64,000 nucleotides of DNA from Mucilaginibacter flavidus (GTDB taxonomy: Bacteria > Bacteroidota > Bacteroidia > Sphingobacteriales > Sphingobacteriaceae), in contig NZ_JAMXOE010000008.1 in the NCBI RefSeq assembly GCF_024055575.1, positions 62,001 to 126,000 on the forward strand, written 5' to 3'. Position numbers and translations under genes: made by a program. This document shows, piece after piece, positions 44,072-52,572 of the stretch (position 1 is the first letter of the stretch; the number at the start of each line of letters is the position of its first letter). The notes under the pieces are model-generated. The model was not told where the DNA came from. It made no database searches and saw only the letters and a list, made by a program, of their open reading frames with translations.

Positions 44072-45292
44072 TTAAAACAACATTTTCTGCCGCAATGCTT
44101 CCATATCCTTACTCACTTTGCTATCCAATATTTTCGCGTAATGCTGCGTAGTTTTGATATTTTTATGCCCGAGCATTTTACTGACGCTTTCGATCGGCAC
44201 GCCGTTGGAAAGCGTTACCGTTGTTGCGAAGGTATGCCTTGCAGTATGATAGGTCAACAGTTTGCTTATTCCACATAGATCAGCGATCTCTTTCAGGTAT
44301 GCATTCATTTTTTGATTGCTTAAAACAGGAAGCAGCCGGCTTTCATTTTCACATTGCGGGTGGCCATCATAACGGTTAATTATAGACATCGCAATGGGAA
44401 GTAATGGAATCCGTGAAGCAACATCTGTCTTTTTGCGATTAGTAAATATCCATTGCTGGCCGTCTATCCCTATCGATATTTCTGACCGTTTCAACTTCTT
44501 GACATCTGCATAAGCGAGCCCTGTATAGCAACTGAACAGAAATATATCCCGGACCTGGTTAATCCTTTCCATCGTGCACTGTTTTGCTGAAATTGATTCG
44601 AGCTCTTCTTTAGTTAGATAAGCAGGAATAACTTCATTTAGTTTAGGCTTGAAGGCTGCAAAAGGGTCTTTATCCAACCAACCATTACTTAAACAGATCC
44701 TGATGATCTTTTTGAAATTCTTCAAATATTTAATGGCGGTATTGTTACAACAATTCTTTTCTGAACGAAAGTAAAATTCGTAAGAAGTAATAAATTCATG
44801 GTCAATTTCCCGGATATCGATATCCAATACTTTGTACTGCCATTTAAGAAATTCAACGGTATGTTTTAGGCTGGTAACATACCGCTCCAATGTGCCTGCC
44901 GCATATTCTTTTCCAATTAATGCGGCCACGCGGCGGTTATGCTCTTTGAAGATCGGGACCAGCATTCTCGATTGTACTGCTTCAGATTTCCCCAACAAAC
45001 GATTTTTGACAGCCTCGGCACTAATATTGATTTTGGATTCCATCATTTGCCGGTGCGTTTCAAAAATCTGCTGTTCCAGGGTTTTTAAATAAGTGTTAAA
45101 AATCCGGGCTTCTTCTGTGGTGCCGGTCATTTTTTGCATTTGGGCATTCCATCGGGACGGAAGAATGTACCTTTTGGTGGTGAATTCTACTCGTCCTCCA
45201 TTGATCGTAATTCGCAGATAAATTGGCGCTGTTCCATTTGCCAGGATTTTGGTTTTCTTCAGGGTGAAATTGATACAAAGTGTTCTGATCAT
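44072..45292 (-). CDS. Tyrosine recombinase / island integrase
   Basis: A 406-residue site-specific integrase of the Bacteroidota type. N-terminal arm-binding and SAM-like domains (RVEFTTKRYILPSRWNAQ, then LERYVTSLKHTVEFLKWQ) precede the catalytic domain. Catalytic residues seen: H and R in LTYHTARHTFATTV, H in MLGHKNIKTTQHY and the tyrosine in TTQHYAKIL. The first arginine of the usual R-H-R-H-Y set is absent (CYTGLAYADVKKL), as in many Bacteroidota integrases such as IntDOT. It is read away from the tRNA-Ser fragment at 45485-45503, the expected position for an element that inserts at a tRNA gene. Confidence 0.93.
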   Translation of the reverse strand: MIRTLCINFTLKKTKILANGTAPIYLRITINGGRVEFTTKRYILPSRWNAQMQKMTGTTEEARIFNTYLKTLEQQIFETHRQMMESKINISAEAVKNRLLGKSEAVQSRMLVPIFKEHNRRVAALIGKEYAAGTLERYVTSLKHTVEFLKWQYKVLDIDIREIDHEFITSYEFYFRSEKNCCNNTAIKYLKNFKKIIRICLSNGWLDKDPFAAFKPKLNEVIPAYLTKEELESISAKQCTMERINQVRDIFLFSCYTGLAYADVKKLKRSEISIGIDGQQWIFTNRKKTDVASRIPLLPIAMSIINRYDGHPQCENESRLLPVLSNQKMNAYLKEIADLCGISKLLTYHTARHTFATTVTLSNGVPIESVSKMLGHKNIKTTQHYAKILDSKVSKDMEALRQKMLF

Positions 45293-45429
45293 CGCATTTA
45301 GCGGTTAAAAGGTTAAACAATAAACTTTTATCGGTTCAGCGAGACCTAATTTAGAGATACCGGATAAGCCTCGCAAGAGGTCTCGATCAGATTGAGAAAT
45401 TATGGTCGAATTTGATATGCCTGAAAATA

Positions 45430-45464
45430 AAAAACGCTCTAAATCATTGATTTAAAGCGTTTTT
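45430..45464 (-). terminator. Hairpin terminator, probably carried over from the tRNA-Ser 3' flank
   Basis: AAAACGCT-C-TAAATC, loop ATT, GATTTA-A-AGCGTTTT with one mismatch and a T run on both sides. It lies about 20 bases downstream, on the minus strand, of the tRNA-Ser fragment, the place where a tRNA transcript would end. Confidence 0.75.
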
Positions 45465-45484
45465 AATCCTTTTTGTAAACTACT

Positions 45485-45503
45485 TGGCGGAGAGGGAGGG
45501 ATT
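45485..45503 (-). other. tRNA-Ser 3'-end fragment (att core)
   Basis: TGGCGGAGAGGGAGGGATT is the reverse complement of a tRNA-Ser 3' end: the last T-loop bases, the 3' side of the T stem, the CCTCTCC acceptor strand, the discriminator G and CCA. The match stops after AATCCC on the tRNA strand, i.e. in the T loop; further upstream the sequence does not continue as a tRNA body. It is the classical signature of a duplicated attachment site of a tRNA-targeting integrase. Confidence 0.8.
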
Positions 45504-45930
45504 TGTATAATCCTCAAAGCTAGCTGAATTTCAATGTGATATGTGGGCTTTATTTCTTACTCACCGAAATACTCACCACTTTCTAAAATGAATAATTGCA
45601 AATCTCAATGGTCAAAGGTAATTACTTTAGTTTGATTGGGACAAAAGAATTTACAATATCGTTCATAAACTATGCAATAAGCATTACATTAATTAAAATT
45701 CAAAAATGATTTTACCGAATAAATGATCCTGTGAAATGCAGAGCTTACAATACGATGGCATCGATTTTTTAAAAGGTAATTGACGTGTGCCGTAGTGATA
45801 GCTCCGTGTATGTTGCAATGATTGATAGGTGGTAAACCGATTTCCACTTAACGTATTTTGAACACCGAAGGTGCAGCGATCTTTAAATTTTTTTGATTCT
45901 CTTAAAACTAATTCAAGATGAGAAAGTTTA

Positions 45931-46889
45931 ATGGTTATTAAAATTTACCAGTTGAACAAAAACTCAAAAATTTATATCGCTGGCCACCGTGGTATGGCTG
46001 GGTCGGCTATTTACAGCAAACTATTAAAAGAAGGTTTCAGCAATTTGTTAACCCGTACATCAGACGGGCTCGATCTCCGCAATAGTCAAGCTGTTTCGTC
46101 TTTTTTTGAAATAGAAAAACCAGATTATGTTTTTTGGCTGCAGCCAAAGTCGGCGGAATTGTAGCTAATAATACCTATCGGGCGGAATTTTTGTATGATA
46201 ACTTACAAATACAGAACAACGTCATTCATAACTCTTACCTAAACGGAGTGAAAAAACTAATGTTTTTGGGCTCCAGCTGTATATATCCTAAAATGCCGCC
46301 ACAACCATTGAAAGAGGAATATTTACTAACTGGTCCGTTTGAGTCGACCAATGCACCCTATGCTATTGCAAAGATTGCGGGTATAAAAATGTGTGATGCC
46401 TATCGATCTCAGTATGGCTGCAATTTTATTTCGGTTATGCCGACAAATCTATACGGTTACAACGATAATTACCATCCCCAAAATTCTCACGTATTACCGG
46501 CTTTAATTAGGCGCTTTTACGAAGGTAAAGAACAAAATACTCCATCAGTAATAATCTGGGGGACCGGTACTCCACGTCGGGAATTTCTGTTTGCCGATGA
46601 TTTGGCAGATGCCTGCTATTATTTGATGCAGGAATATAACGAACCGGGATTAATAAACATTGGGACAGGCAACGATATTGCTATTAAAGATTTAGCAGTT
46701 CTGGTAAAAGAAATTACTGGTTTTAACGGCGAAATTCTTTTTGACACCGCTAAACCAGATGGTACCCCACGTAAATTAATGGATGTTACCAAATTACACA
46801 GACGCGGCTGGCGGCACAAGATAGAATTAACCGAAGGAATACGGCTGGCGTATAATGATTATTTGCATCGACAGGTTGAACACATTTAA
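45931..46889 (+). pseudogene. fcl: GDP-L-fucose synthase, split by a T-run frameshift
   Basis: Two frames join to about 319 residues. Frame one (from 45931) reads IYIAGHRGMAGSAIYSKL and LDLRNSQAVSSFF, then leaves the frame after PDYVF. Frame two resumes with [40 protein letters not shown] and [15 protein letters not shown] (Tyr-x-x-x-Lys site) and ends normally. The join is a run of six T at 46130-46135; seven T restore [11 protein letters not shown]. The enzyme makes GDP-L-fucose from GDP-4-keto-6-deoxymannose. The partner Gmd gene is intact at 58349. A one-base change in a homopolymer could be an assembly error. Confidence 0.87.
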
Positions 46890-47073
46890 TTAGAAAAAAA
46901 ATGTTAAGATAAACCGACGTGGTATGTAACCTGTGAGCAATCACTTAAGTCTTTTACACGAGCCATTCAGTGAATTTTGATTTATTAGATAAATAAGTCT
47001 TGAAAACAATTAGAATGGCGATGTTATTACGGATTTTCCGATTATATAATCGCAGATATTAACGGCCGGAACC

Positions 47074-47694
47074 TTACGGATTTGTGGACGAAAACAGCAT
47101 TGTAGATTTGTCGTTCGTCTTCGTTTTTTCCTTCATTGCTGCCAATTCCTTTACTTCGGCTATGCGATGGACGAGTGGATTACATGTAAATACTGCCACT
47201 CCATCGTCAACATCGGCCTGGTACATTAAAGAAAGGCTTACAGTCCCCGAATCCCAATTATACATGTTTGAATATTCAACAGGTTTAGATGTGAACACAC
47301 CATAAGTCGAAAGAAAATTATGTAACAGTATGTATGCATCTGTCTTCCTGAAAAAAAGATATATGTTTACTATTTTATTTTTATAAGTTCGAATACCTAT
47401 CAAATCTAAATTTAGATCACCATTGATTTTTAAAACAGTAGTGTCGCCAATTGCGAATTTTAAACAACTGTCTGCATCAAATTTATTATCATCATCCAAA
47501 TATTTTAAATTTGAGTAATTTAAAGTATTTATATCTGCACCTAACGTTAAGCCCTGGATTCCGTTACTGTATTTTAAATATTCTAACGTGCCAATTTTCT
47601 TTTTTTGAGCTGATGAAAAATTGGGGATATGCAGCAGAATGAAAAAAAGCAACAAAAACTTATTGCCATTTAACTGTAAATAGGGCGCTTTCAT
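47074..47694 (-). CDS. Secreted hypothetical protein
   Basis: A 206-residue protein with a signal peptide (NKFLLLFFILLHIPNFSSAQ). The mature part (IGTLEYLKYSNGIQGLTLGADINTLN, DTTVLKINGDLNLDLIG, VSLSLMYQADVDDGVAVF) looks like a beta-rich soluble domain. No family recognised. It stands alone between the fucose synthase gene and the XRE regulator, in the polysaccharide island, so it may belong to surface metabolism, but this is only context. Confidence 0.6.
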   Translation of the reverse strand: MKAPYLQLNGNKFLLLFFILLHIPNFSSAQKKKIGTLEYLKYSNGIQGLTLGADINTLNYSNLKYLDDDNKFDADSCLKFAIGDTTVLKINGDLNLDLIGIRTYKNKIVNIYLFFRKTDAYILLHNFLSTYGVFTSKPVEYSNMYNWDSGTVSLSLMYQADVDDGVAVFTCNPLVHRIAEVKELAAMKEKTKTNDKSTMLFSSTNP

Positions 47695-48066
47695 GATTTT
47701 TTTTATATAGAACTATACATTGTTTATAGCTGGTTTCTTAAAATAGGAATACATATGTTATTAAATTGTTTTACTTTTATTAAATTAATATTCTATTTGA
47801 GATAATAAATTGATATATTAAAAATTATGTAAGCCGATTGCTTGCCATGGTGCTAAATTTGAGCTGCACATGTAAATGGTTTTTGTGCAACAAAAGATTT
47901 TTTTCAACGTATAAGCAGAGGAGGAAAAAATATTTGCATGAAACTAACTTTGTGCAATTGAAAATAAATTTTTAAGTATCTTTGATGGTGCGCTTAATTC
48001 GCGAAGCCTTCTAATTAAATAATTTAATGATAAACGACAGTAGGCATTCCTGTGGCGAATGCAACT

Positions 48067-48420
48067 ATGAGCATGGATTCAATCGGAAAAAGAATTAAAG
48101 CCTTACGCCAGCAAAAGGATTGGCTACAGGGCGATGTTGCCAAAAAATTAAATATTTCGATCCCTGCGTTTTCAAAGATTGAGTCGGATATTACAGATAT
48201 TAATATTTCGCGGCTCAGGGAAATAGCTGCAATTTTCGGCGTAGAGATGATCGAATTGTTATCTGACAATGCTACTCCTTCCAAGGAATATGTAGATGAG
48301 TTAAAAAAGACAAAGGAAACTGTGGAAACGCAGGACGCGAAGATCAATAAGCTGCAAGAATATATTATCAGGCTGTATGAGGAATTGCATGCGCTCAAAC
48401 AGGGTGTAATAAATAGTTAG
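48067..48420 (+). CDS. XRE-family helix-turn-helix regulator
   Basis: About 117 residues from the ATG at 48067 (a GTG at 48052 is in frame but less likely). The first 60 residues are the XRE helix-turn-helix: IGKRIKALRQQKDWLQGDVAKKLNISIPAFSKIE. The C-terminal half (ELKKTKETVETQDAKINKLQEYIIRLYEEL) is a predicted coiled coil for dimerisation. It overlaps the facing acyltransferase gene by four bases at the stop codons. It could regulate island or polysaccharide genes, unproven. Confidence 0.85.
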   Translation: MSMDSIGKRIKALRQQKDWLQGDVAKKLNISIPAFSKIESDITDINISRLREIAAIFGVEMIELLSDNATPSKEYVDELKKTKETVETQDAKINKLQEYIIRLYEELHALKQGVINS

Positions 48421-49553
48421 ATCGCCATTTTTTCGGCTACTTCTGGCGGCGCAGCGGTAACCGCCGCCATTACCTTCTTTTGTTTCTTTGGCTTCTTATA
48501 AGTAAATAGCCACCACATGTTATGCTTCAAGCAAAAGTTATAAAATACGATTGGAATAAATATGCCGGCCGACCAAATACACCCAATTAAAACTGGCACA
48601 TACGTAATTTTCAGCGCGTTTACCAAAGCTATCCTGGCGATTGTCATTACGATGATCTGCATACAATAAATATACAGCGAGTGAAAGCCTATAACACGCA
48701 GAAAACGCAAGACATCGTATTTCTGAAGCAGGAACGAAAAATTCATAGATATAGCACACCCAACGAGCGCTTCGAGCAGAAAGAAAAAAGGCATCTTATG
48801 CTCTACGTAATTTATTCCTTCACCCCCCCCGTGCAAATTATAATACGCGAAACGATATTGTAATACTAAAAACACTGCTAACAAAGGAAAGAATATTTTA
48901 AACGATGCAAAGCGATTGAAATTTCTTTCGCTTAACGCCAGGTTGGATATTACGTCACCTATTGCAAAAAATAAATAGTATTCACAAATATCTGTGAGCG
49001 AACCCGCATTCAGGTTGTTGATATGTGATATAGCATATAGTAGAACACCCAGCGTGAGTTGTTGCCAGGGTTTTATCTTTACGTAAGCCTTAAAAAATGA
49101 ATATATTACACCTATAAAAAACAGCGCATTTAAATACCAAAAATGTCCGGTTTTCCGGGCGTCAATAAGTAAATTGATATAATTCATGGGGCTGACAGTA
49201 TTGTTGGTGACCCGTCCAGCCAGTAATTGGAATGATACCTCAATAAATCCCCAAACTAATAACGGGTATAATATTGTGTCGGCCCGATACGATACATAAC
49301 CGTTAAGCCCTTTACGTTTTAAACTGCCCGAAATAAAAATCCCTGATATTATAAAAAACAGCGGCATCCTAAAGCCATATAAAAATACACTTATATAATT
49401 GATCAACGGATAAGAACTCAAGTCCAGCCCATGGTTTTGCATTACTAAAAGACAGTGGCCGAAACCCACCAGCAGTATACTGATGCCTTTGTCAGTGTCA
49501 ATCCACACCCAGCGTTTTTCCGTTAATATAGATTTGGTATTAAAAATTGTCAT
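48417..49553 (-). CDS. Acyltransferase 3 family membrane protein
   Basis: A 378-residue membrane enzyme with about ten hydrophobic segments. The opening TDKGISILLVGFGHCLLVM carries the His of the acyltransferase-3 signature, followed by LFFIISGIFIS (position-specific S-G-I) and RADTILYPLLVWGF. Such proteins transfer acetyl or other acyl groups to sugars of surface polysaccharides. The position in a polysaccharide island supports this use. Its C-terminus is lysine-rich. Convergent with the XRE gene. Confidence 0.88.
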   Translation of the reverse strand: MTIFNTKSILTEKRWVWIDTDKGISILLVGFGHCLLVMQNHGLDLSSYPLINYISVFLYGFRMPLFFIISGIFISGSLKRKGLNGYVSYRADTILYPLLVWGFIEVSFQLLAGRVTNNTVSPMNYINLLIDARKTGHFWYLNALFFIGVIYSFFKAYVKIKPWQQLTLGVLLYAISHINNLNAGSLTDICEYYLFFAIGDVISNLALSERNFNRFASFKIFFPLLAVFLVLQYRFAYYNLHGGGEGINYVEHKMPFFFLLEALVGCAISMNFSFLLQKYDVLRFLRVIGFHSLYIYCMQIIVMTIARIALVNALKITYVPVLIGCIWSAGIFIPIVFYNFCLKHNMWWLFTYKKPKKQKKVMAAVTAAPPEVAEKMAI

Positions 49554-49684
49554 TTCCTAACTTTTTTATTTTGCTGGTACAAGTAGGATTGCCCTATTAC
49601 TTCGCCGTTGTGCTATAAAAACTGTAGAATAGATTGATTTGTTTTTAAATTAAGTTAATTTCGATATTAAATATTTTCGAATGC

Positions 49685-49712
49685 AAAAAGGGGAGGCTTT
49701 CGCCTCCCCTTT
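49685..49712 (-). terminator. Rho-independent terminator
   Basis: Perfect 11-base stem AAAGGGGAGGC/GCCTCCCCTTT with a four-base loop TTTC, 25 bases after the stop of the beta-helix lipoprotein gene (minus strand). Confidence 0.85.
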
Positions 49713-49736
49713 AATTGGATTATTGGGGATTAAGTT

Positions 49737-50783
49737 TTAGTGTTTGGTAATCAAAACGGCCGGCAAAATCGAAGCGTCGATATTTGCGTTCCAGTTGTTG
49801 GTATTCCATCCGCCGGGTATGACTAAAGCAGAAGCGAACCAGCCGCCATTGATAGCGCCCGACGAATTGTAAAATTTAATCCTATTACCGGAAACTGTGG
49901 GACTTGATATTAACGCCCCGCTAAATGACGCCACATATAAGCCGATATTGGTAAATGATTGCGAAACACCATATACCAGGTTATTGGTAATAGCATTAAG
50001 GCTGCCTCCTGAAATTGCTATTCCGTATTGCCCGGGGTTAACTAGGGTGTTGCCATCAGCTTTCTGGTATGCACCGCCACAATCTCCAAGCATTATACCG
50101 CCACCGCTGGCGCTGGGTCCGCCGCCTCGTATCTGGTTACCGCACACAGTAATAGGGCTTGTGGCTGTTCCATAAGATTGGTACAAGCTAATCGCGTCTT
50201 CAGGATTGCTTTGTCCTAATATATTTTCGCATTTATTGCTGTTTATCTGGTTATTAGCGCCATTTACATTGTTAAATTGAATAAACTGCCCGCGGGGGGA
50301 TGGTCCTTTCATATTTAAAAATTGATTGCTGTTAACAACAATACCGCCTTTCGACGCATGATCAACATAAACACCGGTGCTTACGTTAGTGAAATAATTG
50401 CCCATGACCGTGATATTGTAACAATTATAAAGGTTTATACCCACGTTGGTGGAGTTGTATAATTTACAATTGGTTATCTGAATGTCGTGACAATTGTTTA
50501 AACAAATTGCTATAGCGTTGCCTCCTACTATCGCTTTACCGTTTATTGTAATATTACTTACATTGTTTAGTGTAATTACGGGTGATGCCAAATAGGTTTG
50601 AGTGCCTGTGCTGCTGGTGGCAAGGGAAACCGATAGCTTGGCGGCGCTTCCGGTGTCTGAAATAACTGCGGTTGAAATTGGCGGAACCACCGCATCCTCT
50701 TTTTTACAAGAGAACAAAAAGGTCGTAAAAAAAACGACTGCTAACGGCACAAAGCGGTGCCAGCATGGATTTTTTGGGTTCAT
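49737..50783 (-). CDS. Beta-helix surface lipoprotein 1
   Basis: About 348 residues from the ATG at 50783; the in-frame ATG at 50840 is less likely because the -7 box at 50804-50811 lies inside that extension. The signal peptide ends with the lipobox FLFSC (Cys near residue 26). The body is a right-handed parallel beta-helix: NNVSNITINGKAIVGGNAIAICL, then repeated NCxxIxIxNNxF-type turns (NCKLYNSTNVGINLYNCYNITVMGNYF) and the signature RGGGPSASGGGIMLGDCGGAYQ with PGQYGIAISGG. Similar to right-handed helix proteins that bind or cut acidic polysaccharides. Part of a three-member paralogous set in this island. Confidence 0.85.
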   Translation of the reverse strand: MNPKNPCWHRFVPLAVVFFTTFLFSCKKEDAVVPPISTAVISDTGSAAKLSVSLATSSTGTQTYLASPVITLNNVSNITINGKAIVGGNAIAICLNNCHDIQITNCKLYNSTNVGINLYNCYNITVMGNYFTNVSTGVYVDHASKGGIVVNSNQFLNMKGPSPRGQFIQFNNVNGANNQINSNKCENILGQSNPEDAISLYQSYGTATSPITVCGNQIRGGGPSASGGGIMLGDCGGAYQKADGNTLVNPGQYGIAISGGSLNAITNNLVYGVSQSFTNIGLYVASFSGALISSPTVSGNRIKFYNSSGAINGGWFASALVIPGGWNTNNWNANIDASILPAVLITKH

Positions 50784-50803
50784 GTTTAAATCAATTAGTT
50801 TAA

Positions 50804-50811
50804 CAAATATA
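50804..50811 (-). promoter_or_regulatory. Bacteroidota -7 box (TATATTTG)
   Basis: On the minus strand TATATTTG fits TAnnTTTG and lies 21-28 bases upstream of the start at 50783. Confidence 0.5.
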
Positions 50812-51049
50812 ATGAACCTTCTACGATTTGTCCATGCCAAAAGTTAATAAAATATCACTTTTTTTAATTTTATTTCTTAAAAATTGTTTAAATTGTTGAT
50901 TTTGAGTTAAATAATTTCTCACAACAATTGAGAATAGTTAACTGAGAAAAAATTTATGTGTATTGTTTGAGCTACATAAAAACTAAAAAAAGGACATATC
51001 AATTTTCTTACCAGTATACATGGTTTAAATTTTGAGAAAATGAATTAAC

Positions 51050-52078
51050 TTAATTGATTATTATTTTCGGAAGAATATTTGAACCAATGGGTGCTCCCCA
51101 GGTATTTGTTTCCCAGCCGGCCGGCGTTGATGTATTAGGCCCGATCCATGAGTTATTTGACTTTTGGTTACTATTAAAATAATTAACCTTGTTTAGTTTT
51201 ACTGTGCTATTTGTGCATACGGCGCCATTATATCCCGCTACATATAGTCCCACATTTGTAAACCGCTGCGCACGGCCGTATATAATATTTCCAATTATGG
51301 AGTTTCTGTCGCCTCCTGAAATTGCGATTCCGTATTGCCCGGGGTCGACAAGTATATTATTTAGAGCGATTTGATAAGATCCGCCACTGTCGCCCAGCAT
51401 TATGCCGCCGCCACTTTTGCTCGGCCCGCCACCTCTTATCCGGTTGCCTTTCACCATAATAGGGCTCAAGGATGTGCCGTTGCTTTTGTAGAGATTAATT
51501 GCGTCCTCCGGGTTGCTTCTTCCAGCGATATTTTCACACTTATTGTGGTAAATTTCGTTACCGGGCCCGTTTACATTATTAAACTGCACGCATTGCCCGC
51601 GCGGATAGGGTCCCTGCATGTTAAGAAATTGGTTGTTGTCGACGATGATTCGTCCCTGGTACACGTTCTCGACATACACGCCGGTGCTTACATTCCTGAA
51701 TTGGTTGTTCTGTATATTAACGCTGTAGCAATTGAATAAACTAATACCCGTTTGAGCGGAGCAGGAAAGTTTATTGTGGATAATTGTAATATTGTAACAT
51801 TTATACAATACGATACATGGGATTGGCCCGCCGATAATATTTTCGCCTTTTATGATGAGGTCATGCGCACCTGTAAGCCGAATTCCTTTCGAGTGGTCGC
51901 GGGGGTGATGAAAAATAGTGGCCTGTGTATGTGGAGAGGGGGTAGTATTGGCTGCAACCGGTGTCCTCGAGCCTTTTTGATGAATTGCATTAGTCGCCCC
52001 TGATAAAAAAAAGAAAACACCTACGGCAAAAAGCACCAAAATCGGGACAAGTCTGAAGAATATTTTTTGGGGGCTCAC
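51050..52078 (-). CDS. Beta-helix exported protein 2
   Basis: A 342-residue protein with an N-terminal hydrophobic segment (FRLVPILVLFAVGVFFFLSG) and a short, Gly- and Pro-rich region before the helix. The beta-helix part follows the same motif set as lipoprotein 1: GAHDLIIKGENIIGG, CYNITIIHNKLSCSAQTGISLFNCYSVNI, RGGGPSKSGGGIMLGDSGGSYQ and PGQYGIAISGGDRN. The first helix is not preceded by a cysteine lipobox, so it is anchored by the hydrophobic segment or released. The paralogy with the flanking genes is obvious over the whole length. Confidence 0.85.
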   Translation of the reverse strand: MSPQKIFFRLVPILVLFAVGVFFFLSGATNAIHQKGSRTPVAANTTPSPHTQATIFHHPRDHSKGIRLTGAHDLIIKGENIIGGPIPCIVLYKCYNITIIHNKLSCSAQTGISLFNCYSVNIQNNQFRNVSTGVYVENVYQGRIIVDNNQFLNMQGPYPRGQCVQFNNVNGPGNEIYHNKCENIAGRSNPEDAINLYKSNGTSLSPIMVKGNRIRGGGPSKSGGGIMLGDSGGSYQIALNNILVDPGQYGIAISGGDRNSIIGNIIYGRAQRFTNVGLYVAGYNGAVCTNSTVKLNKVNYFNSNQKSNNSWIGPNTSTPAGWETNTWGAPIGSNILPKIIIN

Positions 52079-52252
52079 CAGGATGGTTTTTAAGTTTTAC
52101 ACAAAAATGGATTTAGTTTAACTGTTTCTCAACCAGCTACAACCGTTATTCCACTGCGTTATAGCACCATAAATATCGGGAAAATAATTTAATGATAAAT
52201 TATTAAATGATATTTGCCATCCGTTAACCCAATTATCCTCAAACTTAAGCGC

Positions 52253-52408
52253 ATGTTAAAAGCATTCGGACGAGCGGTATTTATTACAACTATTTTGTTT
52301 TTAGCAGGAGCGGCAATATGGTACCACCCGATTATCTCTATAGTTGTCATATTTGTCTTTTGGCTTACATTCATGTTTTTCGTTGATCCCCCGGAAAATT
52401 GGGACTAA
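52253..52408 (+). CDS. Small membrane protein with DPPxxW tail, copy 1
   Basis: 51 residues from the ATG at 52253 (the in-frame start at 52214 is longer but has no match in the paralog). Two hydrophobic stretches (VFITTILFLAGAAIW and IISIVVIFVFWLTFMFF) are followed by the tail VDPPENWD. Aligned with the gene at 55119 it shares MLK-x-F-x-RA at the start and MF-x-x-DPP-x-x-W at the end at the same length. No family was recognised. It lies in the gap between two divergent beta-helix genes. Confidence 0.55.
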   Translation: MLKAFGRAVFITTILFLAGAAIWYHPIISIVVIFVFWLTFMFFVDPPENWD

Positions 52409-52529
52409 CACAATTTTTTTAAATTTCACCCGTTTAAGGCAAGTAATTAATAAATAGTTAATTTAATAGCGTAAAATTTCTCAAAAAATATAAAATAAAT
52501 AATTATGACGAAATAAAACAATTTTAAGG

Positions 52530-52537
52530 TACATTTG
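52530..52537 (+). promoter_or_regulatory. Bacteroidota -7 box (TACATTTG)
   Basis: TACATTTG fits TAnnTTTG and lies 35 bases upstream of the ATG at 52573 of the double beta-helix gene. Confidence 0.5.
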
Positions 52538-52572
52538 TATCGATAAATTTTTGATAAACTTAAATGTAACTT

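Larger units (their letters stand above)
45293..45930. other. Intergenic stretch with attachment site
   Basis: Holds the terminator hairpin at 45430-45464 and the tRNA-Ser 3'-end fragment at 45485-45503. No coding frame is visible to 45930; beyond 45503 the sequence is AT-rich. Confidence 0.6.

Noticed and set aside
44072..45292. The missing first catalytic arginine of the integrase, considered as a sign of an inactive enzyme.
   Set aside because: The same substitution is normal in the Bacteroidota integrase group to which IntDOT belongs; all other catalytic residues are present.
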